Source: JABCYV01 sp963729325 (lineage in GTDB: Bacteria; Acidobacteriota; Terriglobia; Terriglobales; Acidobacteriaceae). Taken from it: 64,000 nucleotides of DNA. Shown in pieces: positions 55,578 through 64,000 of this stretch. The stretch is from the NCBI GenBank assembly GCA_963729325.1, contig CAVSNS010000052.1, positions 1 to 64,000 on the forward strand, in the 5' to 3' direction. A program made the translations under genes and the position numbers. Position 1 is the stretch's first letter. Every line of letters begins with the position of its first letter. The notes under the pieces are model-generated. The model was not told the DNA's origin. It did no database searches and saw nothing but the letters and a program-made list of their open reading frames with translations.

Positions 55578-55695
55578 AGTCACGATCCGTGACAATGATA
55601 CTCCCCAGGCTGGAGCGGGCTATCGGGTCAAGTGTGTATTACCCAGCGCATGAACCCTTACGGGTTCCGATGAGGTTAAGCAGTCTTGTTTTCAA

Positions 55696-56466
55696 TCAAA
55701 TCTCGAAATCCAGCTTCATCCCGTCGTAGGAGAGCCGAACGTTCGGTGGCAAGGTTTCGTTGGTTGCCGCGTGCGGCAAATCGTGACAGATGTGAGTGAA
55801 GAAAGCTCGCTGCGGTTTCACCCGCTCTACTATGCGTAACGAATTGTCTATCGTGGAGTGCGTGGGATGCGGCTTGCGGCGCAGCGCATCCAGAAAAAGG
55901 ATGTCCAGATCTCCTAATTGGGCGAATGATTGCTCGGGAATCTCGCTAAAGTCGGTTAAGTAGGCCGCCGATCCGAAACGATATCCGATAATGGCGGTGT
56001 CACCGTGAATCACTTGAACCGGTTCGAAGCAGGCCCCGAACAGTTCGACCGGACCATTGATGGGGTGCAATTCGACCTGCGCCAGACCGCCGTACTTGTA
56101 CTCCGCATCGAAAATGTAGCTGAACATCGTGCGTAGAAATGCAGCGGCTTCGGGCTGCGCATAAAGGGGAATCTTGTGCGGCCGGTGGAAGCTCAACGGG
56201 CGCAGATCATCGAGCCCCAAAACATGGTCAGCGTGAGCGTGGGTGTAAAGCACTGCATCAATTTTGTGGATGCGTTCGCGGATGGCTTGTTCGCGAAAAT
56301 CCGGTGTGGTGTCAATCAGGACATTTTTGTCGTTGAATTCCACCAGTATGGACGGGCGGGTGCGACGATCGTGCGGATCAGAAGAATGGCATACCGCGCA
56401 ATCGCAACCGATGGTGGGCACGCCCATGGAGGTGCCGCTGCCCAGCACCGTGAGCGTAGCGTTCAT
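55696..56466 (-). CDS. Metallo-beta-lactamase-fold hydrolase (PhnP-like)
   Basis: 256 residues. It has the PhnP/phosphodiesterase subgroup start LTVLGSGTSMGVPTIGCDCA with Cys residues for an extra zinc (CDCAVC), and the metal motif YTHAHADHVLGLDDLRPL (H-x-H-x-D-H). Later ligands are VIHGD, LTDFSEIP and the terminal FFTHICHDLPH. It likely cleaves a cyclic phosphodiester. It is five bases downstream of the DUF1844 gene, forming a compact unit with it. Confidence 0.9.
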   Translation of the reverse strand: MNATLTVLGSGTSMGVPTIGCDCAVCHSSDPHDRRTRPSILVEFNDKNVLIDTTPDFREQAIRERIHKIDAVLYTHAHADHVLGLDDLRPLSFHRPHKIPLYAQPEAAAFLRTMFSYIFDAEYKYGGLAQVELHPINGPVELFGACFEPVQVIHGDTAIIGYRFGSAAYLTDFSEIPEQSFAQLGDLDILFLDALRRKPHPTHSTIDNSLRIVERVKPQRAFFTHICHDLPHAATNETLPPNVRLSYDGMKLDFEI

Positions 56467-56471
56467 CGCGC

Positions 56472-57050
56472 CTAAGTCCCAGTGCCCTTGAGCGGCGCTT
56501 GCGGAGGACGCGCCAGGGCATTGGTGACATCGACGTAGGCCATGCGTAGCTCGTAGAGACAGTTTTGCAGGAAATTCTGTTCGGCCGCGGTGAGATTTCC
56601 CTTGGTTTTCTCGGAGATCAGGCTGAGCGTGTCGATGGTCTGGCGGGCGCCGATCAGGTCAACCCGAGGCTCGCCACCCTCCTCGCGCATCAAGCCGAGC
56701 TGCAGCATAGCGGTCATGTAAAGCGAAGCCATGAAGCGCTCAAAGGTCATCTCCAATTCTTTGGCAGAGTGTCCGCTGAGTTCCACGCGAGTATCGAGAT
56801 CCTTAGACGACTTGCGGTACGCGTCGGCTTGCTGTTGCTGCTCGGCGGCGGTAGGTGCGGGCGGAACGGCATCGGACCTGGTATCGGATGTAGTAGTTGG
56901 GCCGGTAGCTGGTTTCGCCGCTGGGGCAGGCTGAGCCACGGGATGAGAGCTAGCCACCTGTTCCTCGGTGATGTCCTCGCGCAGTTCGCCATCGGGAGTG
57001 AACAGCCGGCGATCGGTTACAGTAAAAGTGTCCTGTTTCTTCTCAGGCAT
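56472..57050 (-). CDS. DUF1844 domain protein
   Basis: 192 residues. The N-terminus FTVTDRRLFTPDGELRED is followed by a long low-complexity Ala/Pro/Gln linker (about residues 35-75). The C-terminal DUF1844 domain has FERFMASLYMTAMLQLG, VDLIGARQTIDTLSLISEKT and EQNFLQNCLYELRMAYVDV. DUF1844 proteins are frequent in Acidobacteria and Deltaproteobacteria and are often encoded near YgfZ or metallo-hydrolases, as here. Function unknown. Confidence 0.9.
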   Translation of the reverse strand: MPEKKQDTFTVTDRRLFTPDGELREDITEEQVASSHPVAQPAPAAKPATGPTTTSDTRSDAVPPAPTAAEQQQQADAYRKSSKDLDTRVELSGHSAKELEMTFERFMASLYMTAMLQLGLMREEGGEPRVDLIGARQTIDTLSLISEKTKGNLTAAEQNFLQNCLYELRMAYVDVTNALARPPQAPLKGTGT

Positions 57051-57059
57051 AGTTTTCCT

Positions 57060-58115
57060 TCAGGGCTTAAAGACTTCCGCGAATGGGAGATTGGTTACTT
57101 TGACTTTGGCGTTTCCTGCGTCGACCTGCTGTCCCGGGGTCGCAACCTCCCGGCGGATGTAGCCGAGCGCAACCGGAACTTGAGTCGCTGAGGGCAGGGA
57201 AGCGGCGCTGGTAATTTCGCCAACCTCCTTGCCTTCGATTTGGAGTTTGGAACCCACTGCCGGCAATGGACCTTGAACGACGAAGCCGGCAAATTTGCGA
57301 CGGACGTTGCCGCGTGAGCGAATGCGTTCGACGATCTCCTGCCCAATGTAGCAACCCTTAGTGAAGTTGAGCGCCCGCGCCTGTTCGGTTTCCTGCGGCA
57401 AGTCGCGCTCACGGATATCCTGTCCATAACGCGGAATGCCAGAGGCGATGCGTAGCAAGTCGAGCGCAGTGGCGCCGACTGGCACAGCCCCGGATTTCAT
57501 CAGGGCTTCAGTTAAAGAAACCACAGTTTCGGGTGTGATCCACAGCTCGAATGACGGCAGGCTCGCGTTGTCGCCACGAACGAGAGTCAGGGAAATCTCT
57601 CGCCAGTTCAAATTGACAAACTGCAGTGGCTGCAATTCCGGAGGGTCAATCCCGGCCGCGCGCAGGATCTCCGCGGCATTCGGTCCAGCAATTCCGATTG
57701 CGGTCAATTTGTCGCTGATGTTCGCGACCTCTACATCGTCCATGATGATGTATTTATCGAAGACAGCGAGGACTTTCTCGAGCTCGGTTTGGTCGGTGTC
57801 GACCAGTAGCGATTCACCACGATTGTAGGCGTAGAGGTCGGCCAGAATGTGTCCCTGGGGATTGAGCAGGAAGGCATAGACCCCGCTGCCTACGGCGAGG
57901 TCGCGAACATTGTTCGTGACCATGCCATTGAGCCAGCGCACCCGGTCGCTGCCGTTAACTGTAATTTTTGCCCGCTGGCCGAGGTCATAGACCCCGCTGC
58001 CGGAGACCAGCGCGCGAAATTCGGCGTGGACGTCTCCGAAATCAGGGGCCGCCAGGGCGCGATGATTGTCCTTTTGGGCTAATGCTACCTTATCTTGCAC
58101 AGTGCTGGAGGTCAT
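57060..58115 (-). CDS. ygfZ: tRNA-modifying / iron-sulfur repair folate-binding protein YgfZ
   Basis: 351 residues from the ATG at 58115. A GcvT-like folate-binding protein. The N-terminal half has VYDLGQRAKITVNGSDRVRW, LNGMVTNNV and LLNPQGHILADLY. The diagnostic YgfZ motif is GCYIGQE (in FTKGCYIGQEIVERI). The C-terminal barrel includes VGEITSAASLPS and ALGYIRRE. YgfZ supports assembly or repair of certain iron-sulfur enzymes such as MiaB in E. coli. It leads a minus-strand run with the DUF1844 and PhnP-like genes, separated by 9 and 5 bases. Confidence 0.93.
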   Translation of the reverse strand: MTSSTVQDKVALAQKDNHRALAAPDFGDVHAEFRALVSGSGVYDLGQRAKITVNGSDRVRWLNGMVTNNVRDLAVGSGVYAFLLNPQGHILADLYAYNRGESLLVDTDQTELEKVLAVFDKYIIMDDVEVANISDKLTAIGIAGPNAAEILRAAGIDPPELQPLQFVNLNWREISLTLVRGDNASLPSFELWITPETVVSLTEALMKSGAVPVGATALDLLRIASGIPRYGQDIRERDLPQETEQARALNFTKGCYIGQEIVERIRSRGNVRRKFAGFVVQGPLPAVGSKLQIEGKEVGEITSAASLPSATQVPVALGYIRREVATPGQQVDAGNAKVKVTNLPFAEVFKP

Positions 58116-58366
58116 CTTCAACCCCTGATTATACAGGGTGCCGGGAGGGTTCGTTTTGTCCCAGCCCTGCAGTGGGGCCCGTCTGTTCGAGCAGCATTCA
58201 GGCTCTATCGGGCTCAAAACGACGGCAGAATCGCACCTGATCTGTGTCGAGTCATACCTGAGTGCGGCACCACTTGAACGAAAATCCAACATTGGAATCA
58301 GATGAGGACGTAGGGCAATGCTATTATCCACGCCGAAGTCCTTGCCTTAAGGGGCCGGAATCAACG

Positions 58367-58859
58367 ATGAAGACCCTTCGCACATTGGCTGTCCTGCTGA
58401 TGGCGCTTGCTTCGGCCACGGCTTTCGCTCAGTCCGACGCCCAGAAACTCCTGGAGAAATTCAAGTCGATGGTGGGTACGTGGGAGGGCAAGAATACGCA
58501 GGACGAGCGCGGTGGTAGACACCTATCGCTTGGCCGCCGGTGGAACGGCGGTGATGAGCGAAAACAAGATGGGATCGGAGGATATGCTCAGCTTGTTTTA
58601 CGTGGACGGAGATCATCTGCTGATGACCCATTTTTGCCCGTCCGGCAGCCAGCCACGCATGCGTGCGACCATCTCGCCCGATCTGAAAACTGTTTCCTTC
58701 GATTTCTTCGACGCCACCAATCTCCCCAACCCACAAAAGGGACATATGAGCCGAGCCGTCTACTTCTTCCCGGATGCGGACCACTACACGGAGGAATGGA
58801 CCTGGATGCAGGACGGGAAGGGTACAACCTTCCGCTTTGAGATGCAGCGCAAGAAGTAG
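58367..58859 (+). CDS. Exported lipocalin-like / DUF1579-type protein, frameshifted
   Basis: The ATG at 58367 opens a signal peptide (LAVLLMALASATAFAQ), then DAQKLLEKFKSMVGTWEGKN, the start of a DUF1579-like beta-barrel. A one-base break near 58505 leads to VVDTYRLAAGGTAVM, LFYVDGDHLLMTHFCPSGSQ, VSFDFFDATNLPNPQKGHM and DADHYTEEWTWMQDG. Restored length is about 163 residues. As written the first frame stops at 58840. It probably binds a hydrophobic ligand in the periplasm. It is divergent from ygfZ. Confidence 0.8.
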
Positions 58860-58913
58860 CCGGACCCGCCGGAGAAAAGACCACCCCACGCTCATGTGGT
58901 ACCTTTTCCAGCC

Positions 58914-59987
58914 GTGAGCCAGAAAAAACGCATTGCCATCATTCCTGGCGACGGCATCGGACGTGAAGTCATCCCCGAGGCGGTCAAGGTCATCACAGCC
59001 TCAGGCGCAGCGGTCGAACTTACTCACTTTGATTGGAGCGCGGAGCGCTATCTCGCCGACGGTGTCACTGTGCCTCCCGACGGATTCGCCATGCTGGGCC
59101 GCGAATTCGATGCAATCCTGGTCGGAGCCTTCGGCGATCCGCGGGTACCGTCGAACATCCACGCGAAAGAGATCCTGCTCGGCATGCGCTTCAAGATGGA
59201 CCTCTACGCCAATGTGCGTCCAGTTCGCCTGCTGGATTCAGGATTGTGTCCGCTGAAGGGGATTGAACCCAAAGACATCGACTTCGTTGTCATTCGGGAA
59301 AACACTGAAGGCGTGTATGTAGATGCAGGTGGTTTCTTTAAGCAGGGAACAGCTGATGAGGTGGCGATCCAGGAGGATATCAATACCCGCAAAGGTGTGG
59401 AGCGCGTGGTCCGATATGCCTTTGAATACTGCGAACGCCACCAGAAGCAGGATGGAAGTCCGCGCAAACGCGTGTTGATGTGCGACAAGTCCAACGCAAT
59501 GACCTATGCCGGGGGCTTGTGGCAGCGTGTCTTCAAGGAGGTGAGCCGGGAATATCCGCAGATCACTGCCGAGCACATGTACGTGGACGCGCTGTGCATG
59601 CAAATGGTCCGCGACCCGCGACAGTTCGATGTCATTGTCACCAACAACATGTTCGGCGACATCATTACCGACCTGGCCGCGGGCCTGCAGGGTGGTCTGG
59701 GCATGGCTGCGAGCGGGAACATTCATCCGGGGAAAACGTCGATGTTCGAGCCGGTGCATGGATCGGCGCCGCCGATTGCCGGGAAGAATATCGCGAATCC
59801 GTTTGGCGCGATTCTGACGGCAGCGATGATGCTGGGGCATTTGGGGATGGCGACGGAGGCGGCGAAGATTGAAGCAGCGGTGCTGGAAGCAGTGCGGCAA
59901 AAGAAGACGACGCAAGATATCGGCGGCGAGTTAGGGACAAGGGAGGCGGGGGAGTGGGTGGCGGGGAGAGTGGGCCGCAGCGGCTAA
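58914..59987 (+). CDS. Isocitrate / isopropylmalate dehydrogenase family protein (LeuB-like)
   Basis: An NAD(P)-dependent beta-decarboxylating dehydrogenase of about 357 residues. Motifs: IPGDGIGREVIPEAVKVI, LYANVRPVRLL, VVIRENTEGVY, CDKSNAMTYAGGLW, the metal-binding NNMFGDIITDLAAGLQGGLG, and FEPVHGSAPPIAGKNIANP. VRENTEG with DIITDLAA fits LeuB or the tartrate/homoisocitrate branch; no leuC/leuD lies nearby to settle it. The start is taken at GTG 58914 (VSQKKRIAII); 58896 is also possible. The stop codon lies inside a REP palindrome. Confidence 0.9.
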   Translation: MSQKKRIAIIPGDGIGREVIPEAVKVITASGAAVELTHFDWSAERYLADGVTVPPDGFAMLGREFDAILVGAFGDPRVPSNIHAKEILLGMRFKMDLYANVRPVRLLDSGLCPLKGIEPKDIDFVVIRENTEGVYVDAGGFFKQGTADEVAIQEDINTRKGVERVVRYAFEYCERHQKQDGSPRKRVLMCDKSNAMTYAGGLWQRVFKEVSREYPQITAEHMYVDALCMQMVRDPRQFDVIVTNNMFGDIITDLAAGLQGGLGMAASGNIHPGKTSMFEPVHGSAPPIAGKNIANPFGAILTAAMMLGHLGMATEAAKIEAAVLEAVRQKKTTQDIGGELGTREAGEWVAGRVGRSG

Positions 59988-60240
59988 AGCCGCCTCATTC
60001 TTTTGACGCTTTTTTTCGCACGGGTGAAGCCGTGCGCTTCCACGGTCGTGCCAACGTTTCCACGGCTGCGCTTCCACGGTCGTGCCAACATCGTTATTTG
60101 CCACCGGATTGCCTGGTTGTCTTTTGCTGCGCCGGGCCGATACGTTAGAGGTTTGGAAATGGCGAAACTGCGTGCGCCATCGTGGAAGGGCACGGCTTTC
60201 AGCCGTGCCGATAGCAGCGTCAAGCGACCGGCTTTAGCCG
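59978..60240. repeat. REP/BIME-like palindrome cluster, left of the RAYT gene
   Basis: Several palindromes lie here: CAGCGGCTAAAGCCGC at 59978; GCACGGGTGAAGCCGTGC at 60018, followed by GCTTCCACGG; a 22-base direct repeat beginning GCGCTTCCACGG at 60034 and again at 60068; a perfect GGCACGGCT-TTC-AGCCGTGCC hairpin at 60189-60209; and CGGCTTTAGCCG at 60229-60240, inside the end of the RAYT gene. Confidence 0.8.
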
Positions 60241-60690
60241 CTGTGGCGCAACATCCAGGGGAAATCCGGGATGTGCGGAGGAGTAAGGGTAATCGTGCGG
60301 AAACTCGGCCAGTCCGGCGCGGACGGGATTCAATCGGATGTAGCGCCGGTGCTTCTCGTAGTCATGCCACTCACGGATGCGATGGTTGGTGAAGCTGCGC
60401 TCCCAGATTTCCAACCGTGATCCGGTTTCCTTCCTGAAGCGGTGGGAATATCCGCCTTTGATGAACTGCATGGCGCGTTCCAGAGCGATTGTGGGTTTGG
60501 GAGCGAGAAGCAAATGGAGGTGATCGGGCATGAGGACGAATTCGTAGAGCTGAAAGATTCCGCGATCGCGATATGCGAAGAGGGTGTCCAAGAATAGGCT
60601 GGCGGCGCGCTCTGATCGAAAGAGCGGTCTGCGTTCCCAGGTCACGGTGGTGACGAAGAACGTGCGATCTGCCAGATTGTCTGTTTCCAC
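60220..60690 (-). CDS. REP-associated tyrosine transposase (RAYT, Y1/HUH family)
   Basis: About 156 residues if started at the GTG at 60690; the frame stays open back to 60729 through a REP. The HUH motif is LMPDHLHLLLAP. The downstream helix with the catalytic Tyr is in HDYEKHRRYIRLNPVRAGLA. FFVTTVTWERRPLF is the usual N-terminal strand. RAYTs bind and nick REP hairpins and are thought to spread REP/BIME sequences. Matching palindromes flank it on both sides, and its last codons lie in one. Confidence 0.9.
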   Translation of the reverse strand: METDNLADRTFFVTTVTWERRPLFRSERAASLFLDTLFAYRDRGIFQLYEFVLMPDHLHLLLAPKPTIALERAMQFIKGGYSHRFRKETGSRLEIWERSFTNHRIREWHDYEKHRRYIRLNPVRAGLAEFPHDYPYSSAHPGFPLDVAPQRLKPVA

Positions 60691-60755
60691 AGCGGCTAAA
60701 GCCGCGCTATTTTCGACACCTTTTCGCACGGCTGGAAGCCGTGCGCTTCCACGGT
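60690..60755. repeat. REP/BIME-like palindromes, right of the RAYT gene
   Basis: CAGCGGCTAAAGCCGCG at 60690 matches the left-side copy at 59978. GCACGGCTGGAAGCCGTGC at 60726, followed by GCTTCCACGG, matches the copies at 60018 and 60189. Confidence 0.8.
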
Positions 60756-60996
60756 AGTGCTGGCAGTTGATTCTTGTTTATTTTGGGTCAGTGAAGATGT
60801 GAGATAAATCACAAAGGCGGTTCAACGCTCCCAAAATGGTCCGATGCTGAAGAGTTGTGGCAAGAATTTCCTGATGCGTCATTCGCAGAGGTGACTCGTA
60901 GGGATCCTTCGACTCCGCGGCTGCTTCGCCTCGCGAAGCATCGCTCCGCTCAGGATGACAAGCTGTTAAGGGTTTGCTGCAAGCAGCGGCTGCGAA
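60756..60996. other. Intergenic region with a dispersed CCTTCGACTCC-type repeat
   Basis: No gene is supported. The segment from about 60905 (CCTTCGACTCCGCGGCTGC, then a CTTCGCCTCGCGAAG hairpin, then CGCTCAGGATGAC) resembles a dispersed intergenic repeat; a shorter relative lies near 55083. Confidence 0.5.
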
Positions 60997-61482
60997 TCAA
61001 TTCCAGGCAGCTCGCAATCTGCGTAAGCCTGCCAGGGCAGCCATGTATCGCTTATCCAGCGCGTACGCTTGGGCGTAGCACTCTTTGGCCTTTTGCCAAT
61101 TCCGCTGGTGCTCGTAAACGCGTCCGAGATTGAAGTGTGGATAGCAGCGCGCTTCGTAACGCGGGGCCGTCATCGCTTTCTGGAACCAGGGGATGGCCTC
61201 ATCCCATTTTTCTTGTTGAATCAAGTAAGCCCCGATATCGTTGTAAGGGTTGCCGAATTCGGGATCGACCTTGATGGCCTCAAGGCATTCCGCAATGGCG
61301 CGGTCGTAGTCTCCGAGGAAAGAGTAAGCCCAGCCGCGAAAGGTGAAGGCTTCGGCGGTGGGAAAGGCTTCGAGAGAGCGAGTGTAGAGTTCAATGGCTT
61401 GCTGGAACTCGCCGGACATTTGCAGCTCGTAGGCTTTCTGGAAGCATTCAGCGGCGGTTTGACGAGGATCGGCTTCAGCCAT
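60997..61482 (-). CDS. Tetratricopeptide repeat protein
   Basis: 161 residues with about four TPR units: ECFQKAYELQMSGEFQQAIE, AFTFRGWAYSFLGDYDRAIA, GNPYNDIGAYLIQQEKWDEA and HFNLGRVYEHQRNWQKAKEC. No signal peptide is present, so it is cytoplasmic and likely a protein-interaction scaffold. It is divergent from the metalloprotease-like gene, with only 10 bases between the starts. Confidence 0.9.
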   Translation of the reverse strand: MAEADPRQTAAECFQKAYELQMSGEFQQAIELYTRSLEAFPTAEAFTFRGWAYSFLGDYDRAIAECLEAIKVDPEFGNPYNDIGAYLIQQEKWDEAIPWFQKAMTAPRYEARCYPHFNLGRVYEHQRNWQKAKECYAQAYALDKRYMAALAGLRRLRAAWN

Positions 61483-61492
61483 AAAGAAACCA

Positions 61493-62978
61493 ATGATTGA
61501 TCTGAAGAAATTCTATCGGAAATTACTCTCTCAGCTTTGCACAGCTTGGTTGTGCTGCGCTTTGACCGCGCTGGGGCTGGCGCAAGCGCCAGCTTCGCAC
61601 CCGGAAACACCGTCAGCCTCTCAGGCGCAGAAAACTGCCGGGGACGCCAAGCCAGCACAAGAACAGAAGATTTCGCCTCAGGAAGCCGAAGAACTCTTTC
61701 GGTCAGTGGATGAGATTCTGCACTTCGCCAGCAAAGACACAGGTTTTCCGATCAAGCATGAAGTCAAAAGAAAGCTGATCGACCGCAATGAAGTGGCGGC
61801 CTACGTTGAAAAGCACACCACCGAGGACGAAGATGCGAAGCGCTTGCGCCGGTCTGAGTTGGTGCTGAAGAAGTTCGGTCTGCTGCCCCGCGACTTCGAT
61901 CTGGGAACATTTCTGGTGGCTCTGCTGCGCGAGCAGGTGGCGGGCTACTACGATCCCAAGACCAAGACGGTCAATTTGCTGGACTGGGTCGACGCCGAGC
62001 AACAGAAACCGGTTCTGGCGCACGAGCTGACTCATGCCTTGCAGGACCAGTCTTTTAATCTCGAGAAATACATGAAACCGGGCGACGCAGATCTGGAAAA
62101 GAAAAAGGAGGTGACCTGGGCCGATATTGAGAAAGACGAGATCGGGACCGCGCGGCAAGCGGTCGTCGAAGGCCAGGCGATGGCGGTGCTGATCGACTAC
62201 ATGCTGGCGCCGATGGGCCAGTCCCTGAAGGATTCGCGTGCCGTGGTTGACGCTCTGAAGCAAGGCATGCTGGCTGGCACAGCGGACTCACCGCAGTTTC
62301 AAGGCGCGCCCATTTACATGAAAGAGGCTCTGACCTTTCCCTATCGCTACGGAATTGACTTTACCGCGGACTTGCTGACTCAAGGAGGCAAAGAAAAAGC
62401 CTACGCGGGACTATTCCTGAACCCGCCACAAACCACTCGCCAGATCATGGAACCGAAATCGTACATAGCGGGCGAGCGCGTCGAGCCAATGCGCCTCCCT
62501 GATTTCAAGCAGACGTTCAAGAATTACGACCGGTTTGACGTGGGCGCGGTCGGAGAATTCGACGTGGCCGTGCTGATCGACCAGTACGCTGGGGTCGAAG
62601 CCTCGCATGCGCTCTATCCGCACTGGCGAGGCGGCTATTACTATGCTGCCTATCCGAAGGGTGATCCGTCCGCTCCTCTGGCCTTGCTGTATGTATCGCG
62701 CTGGTCGAATGCGGAGCGGTCCGCGGAGTTTGCCGCGATCTACGCCAAATACCTGCCCAAGCGATATCGCCGGTTGCACGATGCGGATGAGAAAAACTCC
62801 GCAATCAGCCTGGATACATTGGAGACTTTGACCGGCAAGCATACCTGGCTCAGCGAAGGCGGGGCCGGTCGTCATTGACGTCGAAGGAGACACCGTGCTG
62901 ATTACCGAGAGCCTGGATCAGCCGACGTCGGATCGTCTCGAACAAGAAATATTCGGGGCCGTAGCGGCAGGGAAGTAG
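61493..62978 (+). CDS. Exported zinc metalloprotease-like protein, frameshift near its end
   Basis: About 495 residues once repaired. The N-terminus has a signal peptide (LCTAWLCCALTALGLAQ), then a low-complexity linker. The zinc motif HELTH is at residues 177-181 (VLAHELTHALQDQ), and a candidate third ligand is Glu226 in VVEGQAM, a gluzincin-like spacing. The frame breaks at a GGGG run at 62861-62864; with three G it continues as GPVVIDVEGDTVLITESLDQ and stops at 62978. As written it stops at 62878. It is widely found in Acidobacteria; proteolysis has not been shown for this group as far as I know. Confidence 0.8.
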
Positions 62979-63090
62979 CCTGCTACGCGTTGTGCGCAGC
63001 GGCAAGGCTATCCGCGTCACCCGAGGAACTCCCTCTGTTCTGTATAATCACCAGTTTGCCAATCAGGGATAGAATTCTTCAGGGGGATTC

Positions 63091-63969
63091 TTGTCGCGAG
63101 CGGAAATAGGAATCATTGGCGGCAGCGGGCTTTACTCCATGCCCGGGCTAAGCAGAATCAAGGAAGTGCGCCTGAAGACGCCGTTCGGCAAGCCTTCCGA
63201 AGCGTATGTGGTAGGCACGCTCGAAGGCCGAAAGGTCGCTTTTTTGGCACGGCACGGGCGCGGCCACCGGATTTTGCCCACGGAGCTAAACTTCCGCGCC
63301 AATATTCACGGTTTCAAACAACTGGGCGTGGAGCGAATCCTTTCTATTTCGGCGGTCGGGTCGCTAAAGGAAGAACACAAACCGCTGGACTTTGTGATTC
63401 CCGAGCAGTTCTTCGATCGCACCCGTCATCGCGTGGACACTTTCTTCGGGAACGGTATCGTGGCCCACATCGCCTTCGCCGATCCCATCTGCCCGGAACT
63501 CGCTCGAGTGGTCGAAACCGCATGTAAGACAGCCGGCGTGACTGGCAAGCGTGGTGGGACGTATCTCTGTATGGAAGGCCCGCAGTTCTCTACCAAAGCT
63601 GAATCAAATGTGTACCGCAGTTGGAACATGGACGTGATCGGCATGACCAACCTGCAAGAGGCCAAGCTGGCCCGCGAGGCCGAAATCTGCTATGTGACGA
63701 TTGCCATGGTGACCGACTATGATTGCTGGCATCCGCGCCATGATTCGGTCACGGTCGACCAGATCGTCGCCGTTTTGGTGAAAAATGCAGAGAACGCGAC
63801 CCGAGTGATTCGCCAGACGGTTGCCGCCATGCCATCGGGTCGAGACTGCAAATGCGGCTCAGCGCTGGCTCATGCCATCCTCACGGATCGTGACAAGATT
63901 CCGGCAGCAACCCGTCAGAAATTGAAACTCATTCTCGACAAGTACCTAAAGAGCAAAACCGGACAATGA
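63091..63969 (+). CDS. mtnP: S-methyl-5'-thioadenosine phosphorylase
   Basis: Cleaves methylthioadenosine with phosphate, the first step of methionine salvage. 292 residues from a TTG at 63091 behind AGGGGGAT. Phosphate-binding start EIGIIGGSGLYSM, the purine phosphorylase pattern ARHGRGHRILPTELNFRANI, the substrate-site YLCMEGPQFSTKAES and NMDVIGMTNLQEAKLAREAE are all present. The following kinase gene overlaps it by four bases (ATGA). The TTG start is unusual but is the first codon of the conserved N-terminus. Confidence 0.95.
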   Translation: MSRAEIGIIGGSGLYSMPGLSRIKEVRLKTPFGKPSEAYVVGTLEGRKVAFLARHGRGHRILPTELNFRANIHGFKQLGVERILSISAVGSLKEEHKPLDFVIPEQFFDRTRHRVDTFFGNGIVAHIAFADPICPELARVVETACKTAGVTGKRGGTYLCMEGPQFSTKAESNVYRSWNMDVIGMTNLQEAKLAREAEICYVTIAMVTDYDCWHPRHDSVTVDQIVAVLVKNAENATRVIRQTVAAMPSGRDCKCGSALAHAILTDRDKIPAATRQKLKLILDKYLKSKTGQ

Positions 63970-64000
63970 GCATTCTTGCGGTAGGTTCGATTGCATTCGA
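63966..64000 (+). CDS. Start of a PfkB-family sugar kinase, cut by the window edge
   Basis: The ATG overlaps the mtnP stop and reads MSILAVGSIAFD, the standard beta-strand start of PfkB/ribokinase-type kinases, several of which follow mtnP in Acidobacteria. Only 11 codons are in the window, so the call rests on context. Confidence 0.55.
   Translation, partial: MSILAVGSIAF

Overview
The window is about 58-60 percent GC and looks like a chromosomal segment of an Acidobacteriota (Terriglobia-type) bacterium. That is an inference from gene content: a serine/threonine kinase fused to PD40 beta-propeller repeats, a DUF2934 protein, a DUF1844 protein, a CarboxypepD_reg exported protein, a large exported BNR-repeat protein, a sigma-70-region-4-like protein and a tripartite RND pump. 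No rRNA gene is present to confirm it.

Layout. 1-2528 is an IS66-family element that abuts the 3' half of an initiator-tRNA-like sequence. 2.9-11.4 kb holds small-molecule redox and detoxification genes (SDR, AraC, a TetR/SnoaL/Rossmann divergon, isochorismatase-like and alpha/beta hydrolases, 3-methyladenine glycosylase, an exported glyoxalase, a flavoprotein disulfide reductase). 11.7-14.5 kb has exported proteins, the first behind a sigma-54 promoter. 14.5-16.4 kb is a decayed group II intron beside a broken response-regulator gene. 16.6-21.9 kb is a permease / glutamine-synthetase-like / SDR / aldehyde-dehydrogenase cluster resembling gamma-glutamylated amine catabolism. 22-27.7 kb has an exported BNR protein, a zinc phospholipase C-like protein and an outer-membrane barrel. 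28.1-30.1 kb encodes a GAF-AAA+-Fis sigma-54 activator. 30.3-33.0 kb is an IS21-family element containing an 81-base A tract. 33.4-40.1 kb is a STAS / sigma-like / RND efflux series. 40.6-49.5 kb carries the kinase and two TetR-controlled modules with the order SnoaL, medium-chain dehydrogenase, DUF2934. 49.7-53.9 kb is accessory. 53.9-64 kb is mostly conserved housekeeping (ribF, a response regulator, metallo-hydrolase, DUF1844, ygfZ, an isopropylmalate-dehydrogenase relative, mtnP), interrupted by a RAYT gene flanked by REP palindromes.

The most interesting signal is regulatory. Three sites upstream of 11912, 27739 (minus) and 33390 each combine a cluster of TGTCGA/TCGACA inverted repeats with a -24/-12 promoter at enhancer-like distance. 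The only sigma-54 activator in the window sits beside the central site. The predicted output is two envelope proteins plus the STAS/sigma-like/RND efflux series. Three TetR-family regulators also have identifiable paired operators.

A caution applies throughout. About twenty genes carry single-base frameshifts, several at G or C runs, in mobile and conserved genes alike. Many apparent pseudogenes are therefore probably sequence errors. For these genes the span of the whole reconstructed gene is given and the frame break is described.
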